Assembly (NCBI RefSeq): GCF_000167355.1
Contig: NZ_AAEW02000002.1
Span: 62,001 to 126,000, forward strand
Reading direction: 5' to 3'
Length of the DNA stretch: 64,000 nt
From: Desulfuromonas acetoxidans DSM 684
GTDB taxonomy: Bacteria > Desulfobacterota > Desulfuromonadia > Desulfuromonadales > Desulfuromonadaceae
Shown piece by piece: positions 1 through 8,263 of this stretch. Position numbers and translations under genes: made by a program. Below the pieces are notes generated by a model. It saw only the letters and a list, made by a program, of their open reading frames with translations, made no database searches and was not told where the DNA came from. Numbering within the stretch: the stretch's first letter is position 1; each line of letters begins with the position of its first letter.

Positions 1-2
1 GT

Positions 3-935
3 GGGAAAGTGACGACGCTGTTCCAGACCTACGAATTGTCCGAGGACCGCGTCCAAGCGTTGTTGGCCGACAATGTTCCCCTGGATGCGATCAACCGGGC
101 AAAGGAGGCTCTCAACAAATCTCCAAAGGATCTGGAGTGGGCGCTGCGTGGGATGAAAAGGGGGATTGCCGGTCGCATCCGCAAGGCCGCATGCGTCTAC
201 AACAACAACCTGCTTATCAAATGGCATAAGGAGTGGGATCTGAAGAAGGTGAGCGGCGAGGTTCCAGCCTACCTGGTTCCCGGTTTTGCCTGTGTCCGGT
301 TCAAGTTTCCCTCATCTGTGCTGTACCCCTGTCTGCATGTTCACCATCCCCGCTATGGTCTGGTCTATCCGTCTTCAGGGATCACGGTTGCCACCCACCA
401 GGAGATCATGCTGGCGTTTGATGCCGGTGCCGAGATCGATGCGATCTGGTCGCTGGAGTTTCCTGTTAAACGAGCAGCGGACGGCTCTGTCACCATGTAC
501 CTACGAGAATTTCTTTCTGAGTTGGCTGTAAAACGCAATGAATACCGGGCAGCATCAGATGCGGGCGACGGCTCAGCAGCCGTCTATGAAAAGCTGCTGA
601 AGGAGTTCATGAACAGCCTTTACGGAAAATTCAGCCAAGGGGTCAATCCGCGTAACGTCACCTGCGCCAGCACGTTCGAGACCAAACCTCTCGGCCCCTC
701 CAAAGTCACTGACCCGATCGTTGCCGCCCTGACCACCGGCGCAGGTCGAGCGACCCTCTCCTCCCTGATGTTCGCGGTCGAGGCGTTTAATCAGAGTCGC
801 CCAGCTGAGCAGTGGATTGATATCGCTAGCTGCACGACCGACGGATATCTAGTCGGTCTCCCTTCTGACGAATCCTTTTCTGTCGCCGGAACCTATTACG
901 TTGAAAGCGAGCTTGAGTATGAAGAAGATATTTAA
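3..935 (+). CDS. Family B DNA polymerase, piPolB-like, palm part (5'-partial, frame breaks at 3' end)
   Basis: The frame is open to the left window edge, so the true start is probably outside; a GTG lies at position 9. Counting from that GTG, residues 198-206 read KEFMNSLYG, the Kx3NSxYG motif B of family B DNA polymerases. Residues 276-279 read TTDG, a motif C variant with D278 as the metal ligand. A TTDG-type motif C is, from memory, typical of primer-independent polymerases (piPolB) of pipolins. Where motif A (Asp five residues before a Tyr) should fall, the protein reads KAACVY at 59-64, with Lys in place of Asp. The frame stops 30 residues after motif C, far too early for the thumb; the missing part seems to continue in the next frame at 919-2565. 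It may be a decayed or split replicase of a mobile element. Family B assignment is firm, the piPolB subtype is inference. Confidence 0.7.
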   Translation, partial: GKVTTLFQTYELSEDRVQALLADNVPLDAINRAKEALNKSPKDLEWALRGMKRGIAGRIRKAACVYNNNLLIKWHKEWDLKKVSGEVPAYLVPGFACVRFKFPSSVLYPCLHVHHPRYGLVYPSSGITVATHQEIMLAFDAGAEIDAIWSLEFPVKRAADGSVTMYLREFLSELAVKRNEYRAASDAGDGSAAVYEKLLKEFMNSLYGKFSQGVNPRNVTCASTFETKPLGPSKVTDPIVAALTTGAGRATLSSLMFAVEAFNQSRPAEQWIDIASCTTDGYLVGLPSDESFSVAGTYYVESELEYEEDI

Positions 936-2565
936 GATTTTAAAGCCGAATAAGGCGGCGGACTGGAGCGTCTCGGCCGTTCTTGAGGCCTTCGATTGTG
1001 GTCAACTGGAGGAAGAGTTTAACCGCCTTGTCCCCTTCCAAATGTACCAGCAGGCGCGACGTCGCCTAGCACCGGACGAGGGGGCATGTCTAGAGATCAA
1101 GGGGATGGCGGATAACGTTTCGGCCGTTAAATCGCGCGGTCAGATCGGGTTCGACAGCTCGGGAGAACACGTCTTGATCCTGGCGAAGTTTTCGATCAAG
1201 CCTCCTCTGAAAGAGATCATCAAGGATGGTTCTGTGAGGCGTTTCGTTCTGGCAAACAAGGAGTTGCTACGTAACTTTGAAGGGCGCTGGATTCAGGCGC
1301 AGATCGATGAGACGCAGAACGGTCGCGACGAGATTTTCACCTACAACCTGTACACCCTGCCGACCTACACAAAAATCATGAAAAGTGACGGGCAACTTGG
1401 GCTGGTGGAGCAGTGTGCTCTCCGCAAGTTCAATAGCGACTTCGATATGAAAAGGCTGCCCGTCCTTGCCCGGACTCAAACCATCATAGCAGGGCGATTA
1501 CTTCCCCAGCCCTACACAGTTCCGTTTTCATCTTTGGAGCAGATGAAGATCCACCGTCATCAGGTCGACAACATCCGTCGCAGTGGCCGTGTTGCCCGCC
1601 CCGATGAGGTCATCGATCGGGTGCGACTGCGTGGCAAAAGCGTTCGTTTCCAGGGGGGAGAGGCTGCGACCGTTGTCAGAACTATTCTGCGCGGGGTGAC
1701 TCAAGGCAAGCTGCTACGTATCGGCGACGGTGCCTTTCCAGACTATCCCGAAATTGCCCGTCTTGTCTCGACGCAATGGAAAAAACTACCGCCGAGTCTG
1801 CAAGGATCTAAAGCGCAGTGGTCAACGACTGATGTCAAAAACGCGAAACGCGCCAATTGGGAAGAAGGGTTTATTCGTCCCCACCCGCTGCTGAAAAAGC
1901 TGACTGCTGAATTGTGCGCGGTCCTTTTGATCGACTGGTCTGATGCTGAATCGCGTTTGTTTTATGGTGACGATGTTCAGGACAACCGCGTCCTGGTGAC
2001 GGAGGTGGCCAAGTTGATCATGAACGGGCGCTGTTTCCCCCGCTGGCGCGAGTTGTATCGAGCTGGAGAGTTACCTGGGAAGGACGCTCTCTTGTTGTCC
2101 TTTCCTGAGGTTATTACCCCTACGATACTTGAAACCCTCAGTGACGGTGAATACACCCCCAACCCGAGGCCGACATCTGATCGCGTTGAGGTGGAATCCT
2201 ATTTTCGTCGCCTTGGCTTGAAGAATGCTGACGGTCGCGCACTGGCGCGGATTATCGCCCCTACGACACGCGAGCGCAGCGCTGCTCCGAAAAATCCAGC
2301 GGCTCAGTCCTGCCTGGAGAATTTCGTCACCTGCCTTCTTCAACCCGAATTTTCCAAGATCCGCCCTCCTGTCTGGTTGATCAAAGAGGAGCTGAGCGAA
2401 TTTGGCCTGTCAGAAAAAATTTACCGCCGAATCCGACAAACTCGCTTCATTCCTCATCAGCTGAGTCACTCTGCCTCCAACCGCAGTCAACTGCGAAAAA
2501 TGGCTCGATTGCTGGGTTTGGACCCCGCCGTGTTTATCGAGTTGACCATTGATCCCCCCGCTTGA
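919..2565 (+). CDS. C-terminal part of the piPolB-like DNA polymerase, in the +1 frame
   Basis: This frame overlaps the end of the preceding polymerase frame. The ATG at 919 gives 548 residues; a TTG at 901 is an alternative and neither has a convincing ribosome binding site. Counted from the TTG, residues 77-80 read KSRG, followed by QIGF. This matches the conserved KTRG-type motif reported downstream of motif C in piPolBs and lies about 95 residues past motif C when the two frames are joined, a sensible distance. The remaining 470 residues are unrecognised but would suit a C-terminal extension. Joined, the two frames would give over 860 residues from position 9. This is either a frameshifted pseudogene, a true two-subunit gene or a sequencing error. 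The frame ends inside the stem of a strong terminator. Confidence 0.6.
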   Translation: MKKIFKILKPNKAADWSVSAVLEAFDCGQLEEEFNRLVPFQMYQQARRRLAPDEGACLEIKGMADNVSAVKSRGQIGFDSSGEHVLILAKFSIKPPLKEIIKDGSVRRFVLANKELLRNFEGRWIQAQIDETQNGRDEIFTYNLYTLPTYTKIMKSDGQLGLVEQCALRKFNSDFDMKRLPVLARTQTIIAGRLLPQPYTVPFSSLEQMKIHRHQVDNIRRSGRVARPDEVIDRVRLRGKSVRFQGGEAATVVRTILRGVTQGKLLRIGDGAFPDYPEIARLVSTQWKKLPPSLQGSKAQWSTTDVKNAKRANWEEGFIRPHPLLKKLTAELCAVLLIDWSDAESRLFYGDDVQDNRVLVTEVAKLIMNGRCFPRWRELYRAGELPGKDALLLSFPEVITPTILETLSDGEYTPNPRPTSDRVEVESYFRRLGLKNADGRALARIIAPTTRERSAAPKNPAAQSCLENFVTCLLQPEFSKIRPPVWLIKEELSEFGLSEKIYRRIRQTRFIPHQLSHSASNRSQLRKMARLLGLDPAVFIELTIDPPA

Positions 2566-2592
2566 GGGAACTCAAGCGGGGGAATTTTGTTG
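2555..2592 (+). terminator. Intrinsic terminator after the polymerase
   Basis: A perfect 12-bp stem (CCCCCGCTTGAG with its complement) closed by a GGAA tetraloop is followed by AATTTTGTTGT. The stop codon of the polymerase C-part lies inside the left arm, so transcription ends directly after that gene. Confidence 0.85.
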
Positions 2593-2620
2593 TCTGTCTA
2601 CATCCGTTATTGTCTCAGTT

Positions 2621-3649
2621 ATGAAAACTGACGCCTTTTACATCCTCGAAAAGAATGTACACGTTACCGCAATTCTGCGGGCGGTTGTTGATGACGACAA
2701 AGTGAGAACCAGGCGTTACACGCTGAAGGAAATGATGGACGCTCTGTTTAAAGGAGGAGAGCTATCAGTTTCTGAACTAGTTGGAATGGTCTATTTGATC
2801 GCGACGAATGCATATCACCAAGAAAAGGTCGCTGCGAAAACAGATCCCAAAAAACGCAACATCAGGCTGCTACCGCTTTCTGTCGTGGGTCAGGTGAAGC
2901 GGCAACGCAACGATCATGCACCCGAACCGCTGGAGGGCGATATGGAACCTTTTGAACAATTTTTAGCGGACGCATTAAAGACCGCGAGAATCAGCCTTGG
3001 TCTGCCAGAGGACAACGCCACTGAGTTCTCCTACCCGCTTACAACTGCAGTTCGCAATGCCATGAGCTGCAATCAAATAGTGGATTACCTCGCTCAGGTT
3101 GAAACGGAAGGCCCGATCATGTCGGGCCGGATTAACGAGGTATTACAAGAGCTAAAGCGAATTGACCCGGACAACTTCAACTCGAATGAATCCACTCTAC
3201 TCGAAGCAAAGACCAGAGCCCACCTCAGTGTTATGTCGATTGAAGGCACCGGGAGGGACATGGCGGTTTCGATTGTTAATCCCTATGGTCGCATGATTCG
3301 GCTGTCGATCAGGCGCTTTGAGCTTCTGGTTGAAAACCTCGATGTGACCCGCTCACTGGGCGATCTCGTCCGCGAGATCGAGAAAGGAGATTTCCGACAA
3401 ACGTATATCAACACGAAGGTACCAAATGGTGAGGTTGTGGCTCGTTATACCTCGGAAACATCAACTCTGCGGGCAGCGGTGATCAGTGTTCGCAAAGGCG
3501 ATGTCGAAGACGTGGCGGAGTTCATCCTCGATGCAGACGCAGTTGTCTGTACTTATCTGGCCGTAAAACGGTTGCGGCTGGACTATACACGCTTCATCGT
3601 CCTTCGCGATGAAGCAGGATCTCGGGTCGATTTTGACCCTTTTGACTAG
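2621..3649 (+). CDS. Unrecognised protein of accessory element (342 aa)
   Basis: I do not recognise this family. The frame is open from a TTG at 2549, but that start lies inside the preceding terminator, so the ATG at 2621 is preferred. The protein is soluble, with no signal peptide or membrane segment and no cysteine motif. A run of charged helical segments around residues 20-60 and 85-140 is followed by a more beta-rich second half. The gene is 17 nt upstream of the next gene at 3667, so the two probably form one transcript. Base composition resembles the adjacent polymerase frames. A role in replication, packaging or plasmid-like maintenance of the element is only guesswork from position. 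Confidence 0.6.
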   Translation: MKTDAFYILEKNVHVTAILRAVVDDDKVRTRRYTLKEMMDALFKGGELSVSELVGMVYLIATNAYHQEKVAAKTDPKKRNIRLLPLSVVGQVKRQRNDHAPEPLEGDMEPFEQFLADALKTARISLGLPEDNATEFSYPLTTAVRNAMSCNQIVDYLAQVETEGPIMSGRINEVLQELKRIDPDNFNSNESTLLEAKTRAHLSVMSIEGTGRDMAVSIVNPYGRMIRLSIRRFELLVENLDVTRSLGDLVREIEKGDFRQTYINTKVPNGEVVARYTSETSTLRAAVISVRKGDVEDVAEFILDADAVVCTYLAVKRLRLDYTRFIVLRDEAGSRVDFDPFD

Positions 3650-3666
3650 ACAAGGAGATACAAAAA

Positions 3667-4332
3667 ATGGATGTAAAAACGAATACGGTGGCTGGCTGCG
3701 AAAGCTTGCCGGAGCCCCCAGAAGGTTCTTCAGGGGTATTGAGGGCTGTTTTTTCTTCGACGATGGACAACGCTAAGATTCGCAAGGGGCTGTCTAACCT
3801 GTCGACCTTCCCTCCCTTCGACATCAAAGCGAAGACTCCAGCACCATACAAGGGAAAGCCGTTCACACCCGCAGAGATTGGTCTTGTCAACTATGGCAAA
3901 GAAATCAAGGTGGCACTCGCGGCAGAGGGGGCTCTGCCACGCTACATTACCCCTGAAAAGTTCGTTGCCATGATCGAGTTTGCTGACAACCCGAAATACG
4001 CGACCGTCGAATTGCAAAGTCCCAAAGCACCGGCGGATCGCCGCGATGGACTCGGTCAGCTTCTGGGGCGTGTCCTGCCTGACCACAGTGCTATCAATAT
4101 CGCCATGGGGAACCAGGGGGTTCCGATCCGTAATGAGTCCGACATCCTGCGGATCGACAGTTTTCAGATTGATGCTGGCAAGCTGGCCGCTTACTACCTA
4201 GTGTGTCGCTATCAGATCATGGGCGAGGACCGCTTGGCCGATCTCATCGCTGGTTATGAGGGGGCTCGCTATTTTGAGCTGCCGGATGGTAAGTCTGGCG
4301 TGTCAGAGTCCATTTCGAACCTGCTTGGATAA
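3667..4332 (+). CDS. Unrecognised soluble protein (221 aa)
   Basis: The start ATG at 3667 has a strong ribosome binding site (AAGGAG, 8 nt upstream). No family is recognised. The 221-residue product has a Pro/Gly-rich N-terminal 75 residues, then a more compact part with two predicted helices near residues 85-105 and 165-200; it has no signal peptide, transmembrane segment or metal-binding motif. It follows the 2621-3649 gene by 17 nt and is closed by a terminator 48 nt downstream, so it is the last gene of a two-gene unit. The good Shine-Dalgarno sequence suggests it is well translated, as for a structural or DNA-binding protein, but function is unknown. Confidence 0.65.
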   Translation: MDVKTNTVAGCESLPEPPEGSSGVLRAVFSSTMDNAKIRKGLSNLSTFPPFDIKAKTPAPYKGKPFTPAEIGLVNYGKEIKVALAAEGALPRYITPEKFVAMIEFADNPKYATVELQSPKAPADRRDGLGQLLGRVLPDHSAINIAMGNQGVPIRNESDILRIDSFQIDAGKLAAYYLVCRYQIMGEDRLADLIAGYEGARYFELPDGKSGVSESISNLLG

Positions 4333-4380
4333 ACCATGAGATCACGGTCGTATGGTCGTCCTATATGCGATAAAAACCGC

Positions 4381-4420
4381 CTGGGACTTGCGTTAGCAAG
4401 TCCCAGCCATTGTTTTTTTC
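4381..4420 (+). terminator. Intrinsic terminator
   Basis: A perfect 11-bp stem (CTGGGACTTGC and complement) with loop GTTA is followed by CCATTG and a run of seven T. It closes the 2621-4332 transcription unit. Confidence 0.85.
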
Positions 4421-4939
4421 TCCATGCTGACAAACTGATAGCCTTAAGGGCTGCTCCTGGGGAGTTCCGGCTGATCAAGCGGCGCAATAAACACCCTGAG
4501 AAGGCGATTGGCTATCACCCTGGGGGAATACTCGGACGGTTGGATATCGGCAAAACTGGCTGGGTGAGAATCTGCCTTTTTCTTGGCGAATGTGGGCAGA
4601 ATATAGAGCTTGATGGTAACGGTGGGCTTTTGAACGTATTGCGCGAGTACCATCATGTTTTGCGACTGTCGGAATTGGATACGTTTATGGATAGTTTGAC
4701 TCTTGTTATAAGGCAAAGGGAGCAATTTGCTGAAGCTGAGTCTTTGTTCGATTCTCTGCCTTTTCGGGGGCTACTTGGCAAAAGTCAGGGGCATGGCCTG
4801 GAGTAAAGTCCTTACGCAATAGCGTGTTTGCTGTTGGGGGGCTCCCCCACATCCCCCTATAGTGGTGAATATGCCCTTTCCTTGCCAACTTACAGGAAAC
4901 TCGTTAACATGCTTTTTTCTCAAAGCTAGGGATAGATCA
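4421..4939. other. Gene-poor stretch of 520 nt with two weak ORFs
   Basis: Two open frames compete here. On the plus strand a frame runs 4336-4806 but begins before the terminator, making its N-terminus implausible. On the minus strand a 93-residue frame (4444-4725) is somewhat more protein-like, with a basic N-terminal half, but I see no ribosome binding site and recognise no family. At most one can be real. The rest, 4807-4939, probably holds the promoter of the gene at 4940. Confidence 0.35.
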
Positions 4940-5956
4940 ATGTCAAACGCACCTAAAAACACCCCTGAAACAGCATTACCGCTGGCCGGATGGGAAGCGG
5001 AAAAAAGCAACCTCATCTCTCGAATGGCAATAGCCAAGCGCATTGCTGAAGTTCAACTTGATGGTTATACCAACGACGATATTGATGACATCTGGGAAAC
5101 CATTAAGCCCGCTCTCTTCTTTGAAAAAGAGAGCGAATGCCAAAGAAGCCAAGTGCATCATCCTCCCATCGATCGGCTCTTTGATGTAGCAATCTACATT
5201 GACCGATACACAAATTCGGTTTTGGAAGGTGAAATTGCACCTGAAGATCTCTGTGCTGTCTATGCGCTGAAAACGATTCAGTACGCAGAGACTCTGGATG
5301 AAATTTTGCCTGCAGCCTTAGTCTTAATCGATGCATGGCGTGCTCTTTCATTCAGACCGAGATCTGCACACCTTAACAAAAGTCTTAAAATTAAGCAGAG
5401 TCATATAGAAAAAGCGCAAAAGGCAAATAAAGAAGGTCTTTTACAACGTGACAAAGAAAGACAGGTGTTTTACGTTTTTGCCGCCTATGAGAAAATTTTT
5501 GACGCCCTCCAGAATCAAAAAAAGACTGGAAAACTAACGCCAAAGTCGCCCTTAAATAAAGATTTGTTGAGGCTAAAAAAGAGAAGATATAACTACGAAT
5601 ATGCTGCAGAGGAAATTCGGCATATCTTAGCAGAAGATGGCACCATCGATCCTGATAGCGATGATTCATTATCGCTGGATCAAATCATCTCAATTATTAA
5701 ACGCTATGATAGAGAGAAAAAGCTCGAGCAAGATAACTTGAAGAGAAAGGCAAAGGTTGTTGTCGTTTCCGACACTCCCTTTCGATGGCCCGAAAAGGCG
5801 TCAAAAACACGAGGAAACGTTGAAGTGCTATCAGGGGAAATACCAGAGTTCCACGACAAAGACCGCACAGATATACATGACCAGGTTAAAAAATGGCTGA
5901 AAGAAAAAGAATTTAGAGATTCTATCGAGAATCGGATATCTGAGCTGTTTGGATAA
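4940..5956 (+). CDS. Unrecognised charged coiled-coil-like protein (338 aa)
   Basis: The frame is open from 4862, but the ATG at 4940, preceded by TAGGGA about 9 nt upstream, is the most credible start. The product is hydrophilic and rich in Lys, Glu and Asp, with long predicted helices at residues 150-210 and 265-300 that could form coiled coils. There is no signal peptide, membrane segment or catalytic motif I recognise. The second half is more A/T-rich and lysine-rich than the polymerase genes, hinting at separate acquisition. It is monocistronic: a gene-poor stretch lies upstream and a strong terminator follows 7 nt after the stop. Function unknown; location suggests element cargo or a maintenance protein. 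Confidence 0.65.
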   Translation: MSNAPKNTPETALPLAGWEAEKSNLISRMAIAKRIAEVQLDGYTNDDIDDIWETIKPALFFEKESECQRSQVHHPPIDRLFDVAIYIDRYTNSVLEGEIAPEDLCAVYALKTIQYAETLDEILPAALVLIDAWRALSFRPRSAHLNKSLKIKQSHIEKAQKANKEGLLQRDKERQVFYVFAAYEKIFDALQNQKKTGKLTPKSPLNKDLLRLKKRRYNYEYAAEEIRHILAEDGTIDPDSDDSLSLDQIISIIKRYDREKKLEQDNLKRKAKVVVVSDTPFRWPEKASKTRGNVEVLSGEIPEFHDKDRTDIHDQVKKWLKEKEFRDSIENRISELFG

Positions 5957-5963
5957 ATTATTT

Positions 5964-5998
5964 AGAGCTCCAGGCCACATAGCCTGGAGCTCTTTTCT
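5964..5998 (+). terminator. Intrinsic terminator
   Basis: A perfect 12-bp stem (AGAGCTCCAGGC and complement) with loop CACATA is followed by TTTCT. It closes the gene ending at 5956 and marks the right end of the accessory block. Confidence 0.8.
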
Positions 5999-6140
5999 AT
6001 TCAGGAAATGCCCCTTCCAAACCGTCTATAGAGACGGGGTAGAACCCCCTTGGCAGGCAATCTCCGTAGTCAGCTAGGAAAGTCTCCATATCGCGATAGG
6101 AGCCAGGGCTAAACTGACATAGATTAAGCGGAGGTTTCCG
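5997..6140 (-). other. Protein-like 47-codon fragment, possible gene remnant
   Basis: A minus-strand frame without a credible start runs from just after a stop at 6141-6143 to a TAG at 5997-5999. The translation contains GSYRDMETFLADYGDCLPRG followed by a further protein-like stretch ending GAFPE, which looks like the C-terminus of a globular protein. It overlaps the end of the STAS gene in another frame, so it cannot be an intact gene. I do not recognise the parent family. The same DNA read on the plus strand can form two small hairpins (5-6 bp), which I consider incidental. Confidence 0.3.
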
Positions 6141-6492
6141 CTAACCACAAACATCGTGTCGGATCTTTGGCGTCCTTGCAGCCTTCGGCGCGAAAATACC
6201 CGACGGATTGCGCTTCGACCATAACAACGTGAGCATTTTGTCCTGTCAGTTTAAAGGTTTTACCGTGCTTTTGGGCGTATTTATTGGCAGAACACATCAG
6301 TTGTAAAATGCTGTAATCGATATCACTAACTTCAGTTAAATCAATCACGACAGAATCATTGTTTTTCAATAGTGCAAGCAGATCATCCTTAAGCTTGCGG
6401 ACGACAGCAATCCCCAGGTTACCGCGGACAGCGAGGACCTGACAGGGACCTCCCTCACTATTTTGGATGCTTTTACGTTCTAATTCGTACAT
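6124..6492 (-). CDS. STAS-domain anti-sigma factor antagonist-like protein
   Basis: This 122-residue single-domain protein belongs to the STAS family (SpoIIAA/RsbV type), which act as switches in partner-protein regulatory cascades through phosphorylation of a conserved Ser. The core is visible as VVIDLTEVSDIDYSILQLM (residues 57-75), where the usual DSSGL switch reads DYSIL, so one of the two serines is kept. The start at 6492 is chosen because GGGAGG precedes it; the open frame extends upstream to 6540 but lacks a site. It is the last gene of the minus-strand operon that starts at 9312, 73 nt after the polyferredoxin gene. No kinase or phosphatase partner is encoded nearby, so its target is unknown. 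Confidence 0.8.
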   Translation of the reverse strand: MYELERKSIQNSEGGPCQVLAVRGNLGIAVVRKLKDDLLALLKNNDSVVIDLTEVSDIDYSILQLMCSANKYAQKHGKTFKLTGQNAHVVMVEAQSVGYFRAEGCKDAKDPTRCLWLAETSA

Positions 6493-6565
6493 GGTGCCTC
6501 CCAGAAGGGCCATCAGCCGACTTTGCAAACAGAAACACAAACTCCGAGATTTCAGCTCGTTAAAA

Positions 6566-7570
6566 TCAATGGCTCAAAAAATTCGTCATCGGAATCAAGC
6601 GCTGATAGTCCTCGTAACCTAACGAACTATCCCAGTGCCCCGTTACCATTCCGAGAGTAACTCCACCGGCATAAACAACCAAAACGACAACAGGAAAAGT
6701 CCAACGCGGCAGTGAAGCTGACCAGAGTGAAAGTTTCATCTGTACGGCCGCAGTCGGGCAGGCATCAACACAGGAAAGACAGCCAGAGCATTCAGGACTA
6801 CTGACGGTTTTAAGACGGTGAACGTTCAATCGAGACGGGCAGGCGCGACTGCAAAGACCACAATCAGTACAAGTCAAAACATTGCGACGGATTTTCAACG
6901 GACTGAAAAAACTGATCAATCCCAGCAAGGCACCATAAGGGCACAGGTAGCGACACCAGAAATTTTTATAGAAAAGAGAGAACCCCGCCAATAGAAGAAG
7001 AACAAATATGGTCGTCAGCGACATATTAGTAAAAAAGTAAAGCATTTTGACATCACTGATCGCCCAGTAGGGTGTTTGCAAAAACTGTTCAAGAGCATAA
7101 ACAGGCATATCAAGTACCAGGATTTTGACGAAAAACAGCAACAGGAGATATTTCCCCCCGCGTAACAATAAATCCAACCATCCCCACATATGAAAACTGC
7201 GCCCGAAGAGCCACTTGCCAAACTTCCAGAGTCCCTCGGAAACGGTACCGACCGGACAGAGCCAGGAGCAAAATGATTTTTTTGCCAACAAACTCATTGC
7301 TAAAAATGTGAGAAAAAGAACCAAGGCTGCCGGATGAATCCGGTCAACCTGACCCGTATACAGCCAGTGTTTTAAACTTGCCAGCGCGCCAATGGGTAAA
7401 AACCCTTCAACGCCTGCAGGTCTATTGACAAAGAAGGACTCTCCCTTCATCGCAAAATGTCTGACAAAAAAACCAAACTGGATTCCAATAATCAAAATCC
7501 AGACAAAGAAGCTCCATTGCACAATCGAGCGTACAACCGTCATTTTTTCAATGTTCAACTTAATTTGCAT
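6566..7570 (-). CDS. NapH/YccM-like membrane polyferredoxin
   Basis: The 334-residue protein is an integral membrane iron-sulfur protein of the NapH/NosR/YccM type, which pass electrons between the quinone pool or periplasm and redox partners. Two CxxxCP motifs (CSWLCPVG near residue 102 and CRYLCPYG near 206) sit at membrane boundaries. Two [4Fe-4S] ferredoxin motifs follow (CTDCGLCSRACP near 235 and CSGCLSCVDACP near 260). About five transmembrane helices are apparent, at roughly 15-35, 80-95, 135-155, 180-200 and 288-308. The start has GGAG 7 nt upstream. It follows the 7583-8263 gene by 12 nt. In this context it may supply electrons for nitrite or NO reduction; its direct partner is not visible. 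Confidence 0.85.
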   Translation of the reverse strand: MQIKLNIEKMTVVRSIVQWSFFVWILIIGIQFGFFVRHFAMKGESFFVNRPAGVEGFLPIGALASLKHWLYTGQVDRIHPAALVLFLTFLAMSLLAKKSFCSWLCPVGTVSEGLWKFGKWLFGRSFHMWGWLDLLLRGGKYLLLLFFVKILVLDMPVYALEQFLQTPYWAISDVKMLYFFTNMSLTTIFVLLLLAGFSLFYKNFWCRYLCPYGALLGLISFFSPLKIRRNVLTCTDCGLCSRACPSRLNVHRLKTVSSPECSGCLSCVDACPTAAVQMKLSLWSASLPRWTFPVVVLVVYAGGVTLGMVTGHWDSSLGYEDYQRLIPMTNFLSH

Positions 7571-7582
7571 GTCATTTCTCCT

Positions 7583-8263
7583 TTAACCTTGAGCGCCGTT
7601 CAACATGCTGAAAAACTCATCTCTCAAGGCGTCCATTGACAGCTGTGTCAAGCTGATGTATTCACCCCAGGTTTTCATGCCGTTTTTCACATTCAGATAG
7701 ATGCTTTGTGGAATTTCACCAGTCTTTTTCGAGAGCAAGGTCGCTATAACCAGCTCCTGATTGGAAGCACCCGCGTTCCGAAGGTCTCGCAAAGCCCTCT
7801 GGTCGAGGATGGAATAATGAACAAAAACATCCTCAACAACAGCTTGGGCCATAAATTCTTTTGAGACACAGGCTTTCAAAGCCTGAGCCAGGGAATTTCG
7901 TTGTGTTTTAATTGTTGGTGATAAAGAGCTCAGAATGGCGCTCCATTCTCCCTGCGCCCTTTTTTGAGCTAAAAGACGTTGCGCTGGGATATCAGCTATC
8001 TTTCCAATCCAAGAAGCAATCCAAAGATCATCGGAGGACACTCCATTTCTTTTCTGTTTTACAACCGACTTTCTGTCCGTATTAAACACTGCGGCAAAAA
8101 AGGAATTTTGCACTGACGCCAAATAATACTCATCAGCGGCGGCCGGTTGATCAGGGTTATAGCTCATGTCCTGAAAGCAATGACATGTAATCGTTGGTAT
8201 GGCTGTTACTGAAAAAGGGAAAAGCAAAACCATTAAAAGACAAAAAAGGCCTCTTTTAACCAT
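7583..8263 (-). CDS. Unrecognised exported protein (226 aa)
   Basis: An N-terminal signal peptide (basic MVKR, hydrophobic core, Ala-type cleavage near residue 21) indicates a periplasmic protein. Just after cleavage lies CHCF, a CxC pair that could bind metal or form a disulfide; it is not a heme-binding CxxCH. The rest is helical, with the repeated segment type SSDDLWIASWIGK and NQELVIATLLSKKTGEIP, in two halves that look like an internal duplication (residues 72-95 and 168-190). The start overlaps the end of the CGGC gene by 8 nt and has GGAG upstream, so the two are translationally coupled. The family is unknown to me; it is probably an accessory to the CGGC protein and polyferredoxin. 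Confidence 0.7.
   Translation of the reverse strand: MVKRGLFCLLMVLLFPFSVTAIPTITCHCFQDMSYNPDQPAAADEYYLASVQNSFFAAVFNTDRKSVVKQKRNGVSSDDLWIASWIGKIADIPAQRLLAQKRAQGEWSAILSSLSPTIKTQRNSLAQALKACVSKEFMAQAVVEDVFVHYSILDQRALRDLRNAGASNQELVIATLLSKKTGEIPQSIYLNVKNGMKTWGEYISLTQLSMDALRDEFFSMLNGAQG

Noticed and set aside
4336-4806. 156-codon plus-strand frame starting at the end of the 3667-4332 gene
   Set aside because: A strong terminator lies inside its first 25 codons, and the translation has no recognisable features.
6005-6090. Resemblance of the plus strand to a GEMM-type (cyclic-di-GMP) riboswitch (AAACC, hairpin, GGGG)
   Set aside because: The conserved core after the first helix does not match, no plus-strand gene lies downstream, and the minus strand reads as a protein-like fragment.
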